A stretch of 64,000 nucleotides of DNA from Rhizobium sp. TH2 (GTDB lineage: Bacteria; Pseudomonadota; Alphaproteobacteria; Rhizobiales; Rhizobiaceae). This document shows positions 34,525 through 44,174 of this stretch, in pieces (position 1 is the stretch's first letter; each line of letters opens with the position of its first letter). A program made the position numbers and the translations under genes. The stretch is from positions 1,612,001 to 1,676,000 of the forward strand of contig NZ_CP062231.1 of the NCBI RefSeq assembly GCF_024707525.1. The letters are read 5' to 3'. Under the pieces are notes generated by a model. It saw nothing but the letters and a program-made list of their open reading frames with translations, did not search any database and was not told where the DNA came from.

Positions 34525-35460
34525 ATGGATACTTCTATGAATGAGACTCCCGAGGTCGTGGAAAACGCTCCCACCCGTTCCGGTTTCGTGGCGCTGATCG
34601 GCGCCACCAATGCCGGCAAGTCGACGCTGGTCAACCGGCTGGTCGGCGCCAAGGTGTCGATCGTGTCCCACAAGGTGCAGACGACGCGCGCCATCATTCG
34701 CGGCATCGCGATCGAGGACCGGACGCAGATCGTGTTCATGGACACGCCAGGTATCTTCAAGCCGCGCCGCAGGCTCGACCGCGCCATGGTCACCACCGCC
34801 TGGGGCGGGGCGAAGGACGCCGACATCATCGCGCTCTTGATCGACAGCGAGCGCGGCATCAAAGGCGACGCGGAGAAAATCCTCGAGGCGCTGAAAGACG
34901 TCAGGCAACCGAAGATCCTGATCCTCAACAAGATCGACACGGTTCCGCACGAGATGCTGCTGGCGCTCACCGCCGCTGCCAACCAGTATGTCAATTTCGA
35001 CGCGACCTTCATGATCTCGGCGCTGAAAGGCCCAGGCTGCGACGACCTGATGAAATATCTCGCAGCGACCCTTCCAGAAGGTCCCTGGTACTATCCCGAG
35101 GACCAGATCTCCGATCTTCCGATGCGCCAGCTCGCGGCCGAGATCACCCGCGAGAAGCTGTTCTTACGACTGCATCAGGAGCTGCCCTACGCCTCCCACG
35201 TCGAGACCGAGAAGTGGGAAGAGATGAAGAACGGCTCGGTACGGATTGAGCAGGTCATCTATGTCGAACGCGACAGCCAGAAGAAGATCGCGCTCGGCAA
35301 GAACGGCGACGCCATCAAGGCAATCTCCATGGCCGCCCGCAAGGAAATCTCCGAGATACTCGAACAGCCGGTGCACCTCTTCCTGTTCGTCAAAGTGCGC
35401 GAAAACTGGGGCGACGACCCCGAACGCTTCCGTGAGATGGGGCTTGATTACAGCCAGTAG
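34525..35460 (+). CDS. era: GTPase Era
   Basis: A 311-residue Era: G1 GATNAGKST, G3 DTPG, G4 NKID, then a C-terminal KH domain with VIYVERDSQKKIALGKNG. It binds 16S rRNA during 30S assembly. ATG 34525 (or 34537) starts the usual short N-terminal extension; the frame extends far into rnc, which is not expected to be used. In many Rhizobiales recO follows; here the next DNA is a deletion scar instead. Confidence 0.95.
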   Translation: MDTSMNETPEVVENAPTRSGFVALIGATNAGKSTLVNRLVGAKVSIVSHKVQTTRAIIRGIAIEDRTQIVFMDTPGIFKPRRRLDRAMVTTAWGGAKDADIIALLIDSERGIKGDAEKILEALKDVRQPKILILNKIDTVPHEMLLALTAAANQYVNFDATFMISALKGPGCDDLMKYLAATLPEGPWYYPEDQISDLPMRQLAAEITREKLFLRLHQELPYASHVETEKWEEMKNGSVRIEQVIYVERDSQKKIALGKNGDAIKAISMAARKEISEILEQPVHLFLFVKVRENWGDDPERFREMGLDYSQ

Positions 35461-35544
35461 CAGGTTTTATTTCCTGCGGACTCCCGGATTATGCTTGTGC
35501 CGCGCAGCTGATTTGCTATTTTGAAACAAAAAGAGAACTTCGAC

Positions 35545-35692
35545 ATGTCGGACAATCCCGATGGTTTCGAGGATCATCCCCAGATGCCGCTTTCGACCGA
35601 TGACGAGGAAGACAATGTCATCGACGAAAGCATCTTCGGCCCGCAGAAGACGCTGACTGCGGAGGAGCAGGCGGAATATGATGCCTGGCTGC
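35545..35692 (+). pseudogene. Truncated small antitoxin-like gene
   Basis: The ATG at 35545 begins an acidic protein (SDNPDGFEDHPQMPLSTDDE) followed by LTAEEQAEYDAWLR, resembling the N-terminal part of RelB/ParD-type antitoxins found in rhizobia. At about 35692 the resemblance stops and the frame enters the remains of another gene, ending at 35766. No toxin gene follows. The antitoxin assignment is tentative; the abrupt junction is visible. Confidence 0.45.
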
Positions 35693-36038
35693 GCAATTGC
35701 ATCTCGCCGACAACCGCTACATCGCAGGCGAACATTTCACCGAGGCCGATATCCGCGCCTTCGTGACGCTGATCCGTTTCGATGCGGCCTATAACGGCGC
35801 CTTCAAATGCAACATCCGCAAGCTCGCGGATTACCCCAATCTCTCCGGCTATGTCAGGGAAATCCATCAGTGGCGAGGGATCGCGGAGACCGTCCGGATT
35901 GATCAGATCAAGCGCGGCTATTACGGCATCGGCCATATCAATCCGACGAAGATCGTGCCGAAGGGGCCGGACCTTGACTTCGACAGCCCGCATGGTCGCG
36001 AACATCTCGCCGGCAAGGGCGTGTTCACAAGGGCATAG
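35693..36038 (+). pseudogene. 3' remnant of a glutathionyl-hydroquinone reductase (YqjG/ECM4-like)
   Basis: From 35693 the sequence encodes the C-terminal third of a xi-class GST: LADNRYIAGEHFTEADIRAF, then VTLIRFDAAYNGAFKCNIRK, YPNLSGYVREIHQWRGIAET, and GYYGIGHINPTKIVPKGP. The N-terminal thioredoxin fold with its active-site Cys is missing, so the enzyme cannot work. Intact relatives are over 300 residues long. The left border is a joint with an unrelated small gene, the sign of a deletion. Confidence 0.8.
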
Positions 36039-36040
36039 GC

Positions 36041-37171
36041 TCAAGCGGCGTTTTGCGCCGCCTTCTTTCGGCTCGCGAGATCATGCAGGAAACGCGTCAG
36101 GGGTTTCTCGATCATCCAGTGAATGAGAAGCCCGATCGCCGTCACGACGAGGAAACCGATGAGTGCGGTCACTTCCGCCGCCCCTGCGACATAGCCCGCC
36201 GCTACGAACTTCCTGAGAACGAACCCGGCGAGTGGAAAGAGGAAGATCAGGTGGAAGAGGTAGATGGAATATGAGCCGTCGCCGACATGGATCCACCACT
36301 TCGGCCATGTGATCCTCGAGTCGAGGTTGAGCACGCCGACGAAGATCAACAGGCTCGGAATGCCGCGATAGAGCACCCGGAAATAGCCTTCATTGGGCAG
36401 CCAGGCGAAGGCGAAGAGCAGGGTGAGACCGGCGAGGATCGCGACACTTGGCGGCACGGCTACCAGCCGACCTGCCATGAAGAGTTTCGCCGCCAGCGCT
36501 CCAAGCAGGAATTCGAAAAGGATCGGATTGCCGAGGAACGCATGGGCCACGGTCTCCTGCGGAAGCGCTGTGCCGGCGAGGAATAGCCCGGCCAGAATCG
36601 CAGCAATGACCGGCACCAGCGCCCTGCGGCCGACGGCCAGTGCCAACGCAAAGACCAGGTAAAAGAACACTTCGTAATTCAGCGTCCAACCGACGCCGAG
36701 GATTGGCTGCAACAGCCCATAGGCGTCGAAGGACGGCACGAAGAAGAAGCTCAGCAGTCGAAGCGGCGTGGCATTGAAAGGCAGTTCACGGCCTTCCATC
36801 AGCCGGATGGCGATGTTGAGGCCCAGGTAGAGAGCCGTCGCGATGACGTACATCGGCCAGATGCGGATGGCACGCTGCAGAACGAAATTTCCGGTCGACC
36901 GCCGTCCTTCGACGTAAGGCTTCGAGATGTAGACCATCAGGAAACCGCTGAGGATGAAGAACAGATCAACGCCCACGGCGCCGAGTTCGATCATTGCGTG
37001 GCTGCGCAGCAGGAGAGGCTCGGGCAGGTTGAGGCCGGTGTCGGCATTGACGGTGACCGACCGCATGGCGTGATGGGCGACGACCGCGAGTGCCGCGAAG
37101 GCCCGGAGCGATTGCAGCGAAGGGATTGGGGCGCCCGTCACGACCGGCTGGCTCCTTGCTTCGTTCTTCAT
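36041..37171 (-). CDS. Acyltransferase 3 family membrane protein
   Basis: A 376-residue polytopic protein with about ten helices. IPSLQSLRAFAALAVVAHHAM is the family start with the catalytic His; GAVGVDLFFILSGFLMVYIS and GDGSYSIYLFHLIFLFPLAG are the other hallmark blocks. Such enzymes O-acylate sugars of exopolysaccharide, O-antigen or Nod factor (OafA/ExoZ/NodX type). The substrate cannot be told, as no polysaccharide genes are near. Confidence 0.9.
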   Translation of the reverse strand: MKNEARSQPVVTGAPIPSLQSLRAFAALAVVAHHAMRSVTVNADTGLNLPEPLLLRSHAMIELGAVGVDLFFILSGFLMVYISKPYVEGRRSTGNFVLQRAIRIWPMYVIATALYLGLNIAIRLMEGRELPFNATPLRLLSFFFVPSFDAYGLLQPILGVGWTLNYEVFFYLVFALALAVGRRALVPVIAAILAGLFLAGTALPQETVAHAFLGNPILFEFLLGALAAKLFMAGRLVAVPPSVAILAGLTLLFAFAWLPNEGYFRVLYRGIPSLLIFVGVLNLDSRITWPKWWIHVGDGSYSIYLFHLIFLFPLAGFVLRKFVAAGYVAGAAEVTALIGFLVVTAIGLLIHWMIEKPLTRFLHDLASRKKAAQNAA

Positions 37172-37244
37172 GGGCTGAGTATGCGCATGTCTCTCATGAG
37201 CAAGTCAACATGTTGCGACGCAAAAATATTTCTGATGCATTGCG

Positions 37245-39545
37245 TTATTTTCGTTTCATCGCCTCGGCCAATGCCGCCCCGAACGCACCCTGGCTCGGCG
37301 CCTGCGGCTTGGTCTGCATTTGCTTCGGTGCCGGTGCCGAATTCCTGCTCCGATCCTCGCGCGGCTCCCGTGGCCCGCTCGCCTGCTTCTTCATCGACAG
37401 CGCGATGCGCTTGCGCTTGGGATCGACTTCGACCACGCGGACCTGGACGATATCGCCGGCTTTGACGATTTCATGCGGGTCCTTGATGAACTTATCGGCG
37501 AGTTCGGAGACGTGGACGAGGCCATCCTGGTGCACGCCGATATCGACGAAGGCGCCGAAGGCCGCGACATTGGTGACGGTGCCTTCGAGCATCATGCCGG
37601 GGCGGAGATCGGAGATCTCGTTGACGCCCTCGGCGAACGTCGCGGTCTTGAATTCCGGGCGCGGGTCGCGGCCGGGCTTTTCCAGCTCCGATATGATGTC
37701 CTTGACCGTCGGCAGTCCGAACTTCTCGTCGATGAACTGGCGCGGATCGACGTTTTTCAGCGCCGAGCCGTCGCTCATCAGGCTGCGCAGGTCGCGGCCG
37801 CAGGCGGCAATGATCTTGCGCGCCACGCCATAGGCTTCCGGGTGCACAGAGGAGGCGTCGAGCGGCTCCTTGCCGCCTGAGATGCGCAGGAAGCCCGCGC
37901 ACTGTTCGAACGTGCGGGCGCCGAGGCGCGGCACTTTCATCAGGTCCTTGCGCGACTGGAATGGGCCGTTCTCGTTGCGGAAGGCGACGATCGCCTCGGC
38001 GGTCGAGCCGCCCAGGCCCGAGACGCGCGACAGCAGCGGCGCGGACGCCGTGTTGAGATCGACGCCGACGGCATTCACCGCATCTTCCACCACGCCATCA
38101 AGCGAGCGGCCGAGCTTGCCTTGGTCGACATCGTGCTGGTACTGGCCGACGCCGATCGATTTCGGCTCGATCTTGACCAGTTCGGCGAGCGGATCCTGCA
38201 GGCGCCGTGCGATGGACACCGCGCCGCGCAGCGAGACGTCGAGCTTGGGGAATTCCAGTGCCGCCAGTTCCGAGGCCGAATAGACCGAGGCGCCGGCTTC
38301 GGAGACGATGACCTTGGTGGGTTTATTGCCCGGCAGCTTGGCGATCAGGTCGGCCGCGAGCTTTTCGGTCTCGCGGCTGGCCGTGCCGTTGCCGATGGCG
38401 ATCAGCTCGACATTGTGCTTGCGGATCAGCGACGCGATTTCGGTCTGCGCGCCGATCACGTCGTTCCTCGGCTGGAAGGGATAGACGGTCGCGGTGTCGA
38501 GCAGCTTGCCCGTGGCATCGACAACGGCGACCTTGACGCCGGTGCGAATGCCGGGATCGAGCCCGATGGCCGTACGGGTGCCGGCGGGGGCGGCGAGCAG
38601 CAAGTCCTTGAGATTGCGGGCGAAGACGCGGATCGCCTCTTCCTCGGAACGTTCCTTCATCTCGCGGATCAGGTCGAGCGAGAGCGACGGCGAAAGCTTC
38701 ACCCGCCATGTCCAGCCAGCCACCTCGCGCAGCCAGAGATCACTGGGCCCATTGGTGCGGGTTTCGAGCGCGGCGGCCACGATGTTCTCGGCTGGCTTGA
38801 CGGGGGAGGTGTCGCCGGCATCGACCTCGATGGTCACCGACAGCACTTCCTCGTTCCAGCCGCGCAGCATGGCGAGCGCCCGGTGGCTCGGCACCTTCGA
38901 CCAGGTTTCGCGATGGTCGAAATAATCGGAGAATTTTTCCGCGTTGTCCTTCTTGGCATCCGCGACCTTGGCGACCAGCTGGGCTTGCCGATGCATGTGG
39001 TCGCGCAGGCGCCCGAGCAGGACGGCGTTTTCCGACAGGTCCTCGGCGATGATGTCGCGGGCGCCTTCGAGCGCCATCTTCACGTCGATCACCTCTTCCT
39101 TGACGAAGGCTCCCGCGAGGGTCTGGGGGTTGGCGGCGCGATTGGCGAGGATGGCGTCGGACAGCGCCTGCAGGCCGCGCTCGCGGGCGATCTGGGCGCG
39201 GGTGCGGCGCTTGGGCTTGTAGGGCAGGTAGATGTCCTCGAGCGTCGATTTCGTCTCGGCACTGACAATCTGGCGCCTGAGCTCGTCGGTCATCTTGCCC
39301 TGGCTCTCGATCGAATCGAGGATCGTGTCGCGCCGGGATTTCATCTCACGCAGATAGACCAGCCGTTCTGCGAGATTGCGCAACTGCGTGTCATCGAGCC
39401 CGCCGGTGACCTCCTTGCGGTAGCGCGCGATGAACGGCACGGTCGCGCCCTCGTCGATCAGCCCGACCGCTGCCACGACCTGTTCGGCGCGCGCATTGAT
39501 CTCGGCGGCGATGGTGGCGGACAGGCGTCTGATATCTGCGGGCAT
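37245..39545 (-). CDS. tex: Tex-family RNA-binding transcription accessory protein
   Basis: About 766 residues: an N-terminal helical Tex domain, the YqgF/RNase H-like domain ([18 protein letters not shown]), helix-hairpin-helix segments ([19 protein letters not shown]) and a C-terminal S1 RNA-binding domain ([20 protein letters not shown]). The very C-terminus is a basic/Pro/Gln tail. Tex proteins act in transcription and RNA metabolism. ATG 39545 is preferred; ATG 39587 would add 14 residues. Confidence 0.95.
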   Translation of the reverse strand: MPADIRRLSATIAAEINARAEQVVAAVGLIDEGATVPFIARYRKEVTGGLDDTQLRNLAERLVYLREMKSRRDTILDSIESQGKMTDELRRQIVSAETKSTLEDIYLPYKPKRRTRAQIARERGLQALSDAILANRAANPQTLAGAFVKEEVIDVKMALEGARDIIAEDLSENAVLLGRLRDHMHRQAQLVAKVADAKKDNAEKFSDYFDHRETWSKVPSHRALAMLRGWNEEVLSVTIEVDAGDTSPVKPAENIVAAALETRTNGPSDLWLREVAGWTWRVKLSPSLSLDLIREMKERSEEEAIRVFARNLKDLLLAAPAGTRTAIGLDPGIRTGVKVAVVDATGKLLDTATVYPFQPRNDVIGAQTEIASLIRKHNVELIAIGNGTASRETEKLAADLIAKLPGNKPTKVIVSEAGASVYSASELAALEFPKLDVSLRGAVSIARRLQDPLAELVKIEPKSIGVGQYQHDVDQGKLGRSLDGVVEDAVNAVGVDLNTASAPLLSRVSGLGGSTAEAIVAFRNENGPFQSRKDLMKVPRLGARTFEQCAGFLRISGGKEPLDASSVHPEAYGVARKIIAACGRDLRSLMSDGSALKNVDPRQFIDEKFGLPTVKDIISELEKPGRDPRPEFKTATFAEGVNEISDLRPGMMLEGTVTNVAAFGAFVDIGVHQDGLVHVSELADKFIKDPHEIVKAGDIVQVRVVEVDPKRKRIALSMKKQASGPREPREDRSRNSAPAPKQMQTKPQAPSQGAFGAALAEAMKRK

Positions 39546-39650
39546 CTGGGTGTTCCTGATTTCTGTAGGTCGGCGGAAGATAGTCATGCGCGGCGAAAAG
39601 GGAAGGGCGGGGCGGGGATTTGCACAGGTGGGGGTGGGTTAGCTTTCACC

Positions 39651-39850
39651 CCTCACCAACTTCGACCAAGGGCTCGCAAGCTCGCCCGGTCTGCGTATCC
39701 TCTCCCACAAGGGGAGAGGTAAAGCCCGCTGCACCGCCTTATCCACATGCAAAAGCCGAGAGCGCGGCACCCTACCTCTCCCCTTGCGGGAGAGGATACG
39801 AAGGCCGCGAGAGGCGTAGCCGATCGCCTGGCCGAAGTTGGTGAGAGGTA
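39651..39850. repeat. Imperfect intergenic palindrome, ~200 bp
   Basis: Left arm CTCACCAACTTCG...TATCCTCTCCC and right arm GGGAGAGGATACG...CGAAGTTGGTGAG are inverted over ~70 bp with mismatches, around a ~50-base centre. Each arm also has its own CTCTCCC...GGGGAGAG hairpin. This is a typical rhizobial intergenic palindromic repeat with no coding signal. Confidence 0.85.
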
Positions 39851-40628
39851 AATGCAACGGTACATAAATTCGCTTCCCTATCCTTGAACACACCTCCGCA
39901 TTCACGCGAGCGTTTCCGCCCCGTGGTATGACCATGCACGTCTCCCGATCCTCTTGCTTGGCATGAAGGATCGGCCGGGGCACGTCTCCGTGCCGAGTTA
40001 TATGACCGCTTTCGCGGCCGTTAAGACACGTTGCCGTGCCCCGTCAAACGGTGTCTCCATCCCCGAACTCGCCAGCACTGCCCCCGTTGTCCCGCAGCCT
40101 TTGAGGAGCCGTGGGCAACGATCATGTGTGCGCTACAGCGCACGTCCGGGGCGAAACTCAGCCTTTCGGCTGCCGTCCCCAGAGGACTGGCCCTTCTCGC
40201 GGACGCCCTGCATGGAGACTTACGTCGCTTCTCCACACCGGTCACCGGTCCCGCCTCGCCCTGACGCCTCAAGGTGTAGCCGATGCGGAACGGGACGGAG
40301 TATGGCATGGGCCCAAGAAAAATGAAAGGATTATTTTCCTATTTCGGCGATTGGGCCTATGATCGCGATAGGGATGCAAGCGAGGGACCGATTGCCGCAC
40401 TTGCCGATCGCCCTCAGCAATTCAACCAACGATTCGTGGATAATACCCGCCTAGGGTCGCAATGCGTCGCCGGCGTGCTGGTCGGCATAGGACCCTGCCA
40501 GCCCACGACATGGCTTAGTTGACAAATGGCGGACTGCCCGTAATTTGGTTGCGCGCCCTTTGAGACTACCACCGGTTTTCGGAGATGATGACCATGTTGG
40601 TGCCCTGCATACGCGTTTGGCCAAGTGC
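39851..40628. other. Large gene-free region with clustered hairpins
   Basis: Almost 800 bases without a credible gene. Frames occur on both strands but lack family motifs. Within 40128-40187 three short hairpins follow each other (GTGCGCT-AC-AGCGCAC; CAGCC-TTTC-GGCTG, a GAAA loop on the minus strand; GTCC-CCAGA-GGAC), and ACCGGT repeats at 40237. The stretch may encode a structured RNA, be antisense to something, or be repeat debris; I cannot assign it. Confidence 0.45.
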
Positions 40629-41498
40629 ATGAGACGGTTTCTGCTCACCGGTATTGCCCTCTGCTTTTCGGCGCTGGCGGCCGGCGCTGCAACGCTGGAG
40701 GCGGTAACCGAACTTGGAACCGTGCGTATCGGCTACATCGGCGGCCAAGCACCTTTCGCTTCCAGTGAGCCGGGTGCCAATCCAGTGGGATATGCCGTCG
40801 ACCTGTGTGACAAGGTCGCCGACGAGATCGAGCATTACGTCCCGGAGCTGAAGCGGGAATATGTCGAGCTGAAGCTCGCAGACGGCTTCGATGCCGTGAA
40901 GAATGGAAAAGTAGACCTTCTTTGCGGTGCTATCACCGTCAATTTGGAAAGGAGGGAAATTGTCGATTTCTCACAGCCGATCTTCCTGACAGGCGCGACC
41001 GCGCTGCTCCGCAAGGATTCGCCCAGCTACCTTCAGCCTCTTTTTCTCGACGAGCCGGCTGTCCGCGTCGTGAACCAGCGGATAGCTTCCAAGCGCGTCA
41101 TCGGCGTGCGCGCAAACACCACGACTGACGCGACGCTACGTCAGGCGCTGGCACTGGAGGAGTCGAAGATGAAGATCGCCGATTTCGAGACGCATGAGGA
41201 GGGTCTTGCGGCGCTGGAGGATTACAAAATCGATGCCTATTTCGCCGACAGGGCGCTGCTGATCAGTTTGGCCATGCGCGCCCGCGATCCGTCCTCGCTC
41301 GAAGTCGGCGATCGCCTGTTTTCGCATGAACCCTATGCCATTGCCGTGCGACGCAACGACGCCGAATTCCGCCTGGTGGTAGATCGTGCGCTGACGGGTT
41401 TCTACCAGTCCGACGATTTTCTGCCGCTACTCACGACGTATTTCGGATCCGAGGCGCCGATGCTACACACGCAAGTCATAATGGAGCATGTGCCGTAG
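40629..41498 (+). CDS. Periplasmic amino-acid-type binding protein (SBP family 3)
   Basis: A 289-residue secreted protein with signal peptide MRRFLLTGIALCFSALAAGA. The mature part has the family-3 pattern: TVRIGYIGGQAPFA, NPVGYAVDLCDKVAD, KVDLLCGAITVNLERREIVDFSQP and a C-terminal DDFLPLLTTYFG. No permease or ATPase gene is adjacent, so it is an orphan that may serve a distant ABC importer or act as a sensor. ATG 40629 is chosen at the signal peptide; the frame itself starts earlier. Confidence 0.85.
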   Translation: MRRFLLTGIALCFSALAAGAATLEAVTELGTVRIGYIGGQAPFASSEPGANPVGYAVDLCDKVADEIEHYVPELKREYVELKLADGFDAVKNGKVDLLCGAITVNLERREIVDFSQPIFLTGATALLRKDSPSYLQPLFLDEPAVRVVNQRIASKRVIGVRANTTTDATLRQALALEESKMKIADFETHEEGLAALEDYKIDAYFADRALLISLAMRARDPSSLEVGDRLFSHEPYAIAVRRNDAEFRLVVDRALTGFYQSDDFLPLLTTYFGSEAPMLHTQVIMEHVP

Positions 41499-41519
41499 GG
41501 TGAAGGAGAAAGCCGAGCT

Positions 41520-42527
41520 TCACGGCTTCCTTGCCGAGATCAACTGGCTGCCGGGTGGCATGGTATCGAACGTGATTTCGCCAAAGCCTGCCTCGGACAG
41601 CCAGCGAGAATATTCGCTGCGGGTATAGGATGCGCCATCGGCATAGAGGTTCATGAAGGTCAGGTTGTAGAAGACGGCTTCCAGCGGAGATACCCGGTCA
41701 TCGTTGAGAATGCCGACCCCACTGATGATCAGCCTGCCGCCCGAATTCAGGCTCGCATGTGCATTGCGGATCGCCGCTGCCGCATCCCCGGGCGACAAGA
41801 CCTGGATGACCGCCTTGAGAACGGCGAGATCGTGCGTCGTCGCCGAAGGTGCCTGGACGATGTCACCGATTTCGAATTCCATTCCGTCGGCCAGCGGCTC
41901 ACCTGCGAGAAGCTCCTTCGCAATGGCGATGCTCGATGCCAATTCCAAGAGCGTCGATCGCAGGCCCGGTTTTGTTTCGCCGAGGCCGATCAGCACATGG
42001 CCTGCTCCGCCGCCGATATCGATGACGGAATTCACCGCGCGAAGGTCGATCATCTCAGAAAGTCCCCGGCCGAAAGCCAGTGCATATGGCGCGGTACTGC
42101 GGAAGAATGCCAGCGACGACCCGGGATCGGCAGAGGCGAAGTCGTGCTTTCCAGCTGGCTGGCCCTGCCTGATCGACGTCGCCGTCAATAGATCGGCATG
42201 CCAGAGTTGGTCGAGAAGTTGGTGCTCGTCGCCGATATAATCAGGTCTTCCACGCACGAGGTAGGCTGCTGCCTCCTCGCCGTTGCGGAAGCCATCGTCG
42301 CAAATTTCCAGAAGCCCCGTCGCGATCAAGGCATAGAGCAGGCGCTCGACACGCCGTGGCTCGACGTCGAGTCGTTCGGCGACTTCGACCGTGGAAAGCG
42401 TGGCGTCGCCAAGCACGGTGAACACCCCCAGCATCACGCCGGCATGAAGTGCGAATGCCGGCGCAACGGACGCCTGAAGCGACTGGATGCGCTTTGGTTG
42501 CGGATGCGCGCTCTCGAAAGTCATCAT
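41520..42527 (-). CDS. SAM-dependent methyltransferase (O-methyltransferase-like)
   Basis: A 335-residue enzyme. An N-terminal winged-helix dimerisation domain (STVEVAERLDVEPRRVERLLYAL) precedes a class I methyltransferase fold with the SAM motif VIDIGGGAGHVLIGLGE. The layout matches bacterial relatives of plant O-methyltransferases. The substrate is unknown. It ends convergently with the binding-protein gene; the SRPBCC gene upstream runs the same way with a six-base gap. Confidence 0.82.
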   Translation of the reverse strand: MMTFESAHPQPKRIQSLQASVAPAFALHAGVMLGVFTVLGDATLSTVEVAERLDVEPRRVERLLYALIATGLLEICDDGFRNGEEAAAYLVRGRPDYIGDEHQLLDQLWHADLLTATSIRQGQPAGKHDFASADPGSSLAFFRSTAPYALAFGRGLSEMIDLRAVNSVIDIGGGAGHVLIGLGETKPGLRSTLLELASSIAIAKELLAGEPLADGMEFEIGDIVQAPSATTHDLAVLKAVIQVLSPGDAAAAIRNAHASLNSGGRLIISGVGILNDDRVSPLEAVFYNLTFMNLYADGASYTRSEYSRWLSEAGFGEITFDTMPPGSQLISARKP

Positions 42528-42533
42528 GATTGC

Positions 42534-43013
42534 TCAGCGGTCCAGCCAGGCGGCGAGGCCGTCCAGCGTCTGCAGCCCGTATTCCACCGCACCGAAGCCG
42601 ATGACGAACTGGCGCCGCTTGGCGCTGGGGTGGAGCTGGCGCATGGTCAGCACCGTCTTGCCGTCGGCCTGTTCATCGAATGTCACGGTGACGCGAAAGC
42701 GGTCGGGGTCGTCAGGCTCGGGCGTGCCATAGTCCATGACGATGCGCTCGTTCGGCACGATCTCCAGAAAGCGCATGAGGTTGGCGAAGCGCTGCTCCTT
42801 GCCCTCGAACACGCCCACCATGTCGAACCGCCAGACGCCACCCTCGCGGATGTCGGCATCGTGGCTTTCGATCTCAAGGCCCGTCGGACCATACCATTCC
42901 GCGAGCGCCTTGGGGTCCATCCAGGCGGCAAAGACCTTGGCGCGCGGGTGATTCAACACCTTGACCAGCACGATTTCGCGGTCGAGCGACCAGGTCTCAA
43001 ACAGGTTTGCCAT
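42534..43013 (-). CDS. SRPBCC (AHSA1-like) domain protein
   Basis: A 159-residue START-like fold: REIVLVKVLNHPRAKVFAAW, AEWYGPTGLEIESHDADIREGG and TVTFDEQADGKTVLTM. Such proteins hold hydrophobic ligands and often follow an ArsR regulator, as here, where the ArsR stop and this ATG are one base apart (TGA-T-ATG). ATG 43013 is chosen over TTG 43022. Function beyond ligand binding is not known. Confidence 0.87.
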   Translation of the reverse strand: MANLFETWSLDREIVLVKVLNHPRAKVFAAWMDPKALAEWYGPTGLEIESHDADIREGGVWRFDMVGVFEGKEQRFANLMRFLEIVPNERIVMDYGTPEPDDPDRFRVTVTFDEQADGKTVLTMRQLHPSAKRRQFVIGFGAVEYGLQTLDGLAAWLDR

Positions 43014-43014
43014 A

Positions 43015-43353
43015 TCAGTCAACGTCCTCTTCCGTCTTGTCCAGGTAGACTTCCAGGCGATCCAGCCGTTGGGCCCAGCGCAGCCGTTCCGCCGCCATCC
43101 AGTCCGCCGCCTCGTCGAAGCGCGCCTGCACCAGCCTGCACCAGCGGCTGCGTCCGCGCTTCTCGCTTGATATCAGCCCGCAATCCTCCAGCACCTTGAG
43201 ATGCTGGGCAAAGGAAGGGAGCGCCATGTCGAAGGGCTCGGCCAGGGCGCTGACCGGCACCTCGCCATCGGCCAGCCGCGACAGCACCGCGCGGCGGGTC
43301 GGATCGCTGAGGGCGTGAAAGGCGAGATCGAGAGGGGTCGAATGATAAGGCAT
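43015..43353 (-). CDS. ArsR-family regulator
   Basis: A 112-residue winged-helix regulator: LAFHALSDPTRRAVLSRLA, the recognition helix region MALPSFAQHLKVLEDCGLI, and RGRSRWCRLV in the wing. No metal-binding Cys pair of the classic ArsR type is visible, so it belongs to the SRPBCC-linked subgroup. It is divergent from the RibD-like reductase gene and probably binds the repeated motif between them. Confidence 0.9.
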   Translation of the reverse strand: MPYHSTPLDLAFHALSDPTRRAVLSRLADGEVPVSALAEPFDMALPSFAQHLKVLEDCGLISSEKRGRSRWCRLVQARFDEAADWMAAERLRWAQRLDRLEVYLDKTEEDVD

Positions 43354-43395
43354 GTGACGTGTTAAGACGCGATCGGGTGCTGGTCAAGAATAAAA

Positions 43396-43444
43396 AGGTA
43401 CTTGCCTTAGTGATTGGCTCTAGATATGAAGGCACATGCCTTAG
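43396..43444. promoter_or_regulatory. Two direct copies of AGGyACnTGCCTTAG (ArsR operator candidate)
   Basis: AGGTACTTGCCTTAG (43396-43410) and AGGCACATGCCTTAG (43430-43444) are spaced 34 bases start to start, about three helical turns. Each contains an inverted AGGCA/TGCCT-like core. They sit between the divergent ArsR and RibD-like genes, the expected place for an autoregulatory operator. Confidence 0.65.
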
Positions 43445-43501
43445 TATCTAATCTGCGCGATATCGGGGCGGTTACGCAACCCACGCACAAGGAGGACTCC
43501 A

Positions 43502-44143
43502 GTGGTAGTTCGTGTCGATCTCATGATCTCGCTCGATGGTTTCGCGACAACGACGGACCAGACGCCCGAAAACCCATTCGGCGACGATTGGGGGCGCCTC
43601 GTCGGCGCTTATGCCGCGACCCGGACATTCCGCGAGCGCGTGTTCAAGGATACCAGCGGGGCTGGAACCACCGGCATGGACGACGACTATGCGAAGGCCT
43701 ATTTCGAGAATATTGGCGCCGAGATCATGGGCGCCGGCATGTTCGGGCTTCATAACTTCCCCGACGATCCGGGCTGGCGTGGCTGGTGGGGCGACGAGCC
43801 GCCGTTCCGGTGTCCGGTCTTCGTCCTCACCCACAAGCAACGGCCCTCGATCGAGATGGCCGGGAGCACGACTTTCCATTTCCTCAGCGCTACGCCTGAA
43901 GATGCGCTCCAGCGCGCTGTCAGTGTGGCTGGCGGCAAGGATATCAGGGTTGGTGGCGGTCCGACCGTCGTTCGCGAGTTCCTCAAGGCGGGCCTTGTCG
44001 ATCGCCTTCATGTTGCGATCACTCCGATCCTGCTGGGGCGCGGGATCAACCTTTGGGACGATCTGCGCGGCCTGGAAGCCGGCTACGCGGTCAAGTCGGA
44101 AACAGCGGAGAGCGGCATCATCCACCTGACCTTCCGACGCTAG
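43502..44143 (+). CDS. RibD C-terminal/dihydrofolate-reductase-like protein
   Basis: A 213-residue DHFR-fold reductase: RVDLMISLDGFATTTD, FVLTHKQRPSIEM, and the C-terminal IRVGGGPTVVREFLKAGLVD with ILLGRGINLWDD. The start is GTG with AAGGAGG six bases upstream. Proteins of this type reduce an unknown pyrimidine or pteridine-like substrate with NADPH; they are often placed beside ArsR/SRPBCC genes as here. Confidence 0.85.
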   Translation: MVVRVDLMISLDGFATTTDQTPENPFGDDWGRLVGAYAATRTFRERVFKDTSGAGTTGMDDDYAKAYFENIGAEIMGAGMFGLHNFPDDPGWRGWWGDEPPFRCPVFVLTHKQRPSIEMAGSTTFHFLSATPEDALQRAVSVAGGKDIRVGGGPTVVREFLKAGLVDRLHVAITPILLGRGINLWDDLRGLEAGYAVKSETAESGIIHLTFRR

Positions 44144-44174
44144 GCGTTCGCCTTACTCACCCGCGCGCCCTCAA

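Noticed and set aside
38121..39722. A 533-codon plus-strand frame opposite tex
   Set aside because: It mirrors the codon pattern of tex in high-GC DNA, has no ribosome site or family motif, and tex is certain.
39954..40325. Overlapping frames of 95-123 codons on both strands near 40 kb
   Set aside because: No motif, no ribosome site and equal openness on both strands; better described as unassigned DNA.
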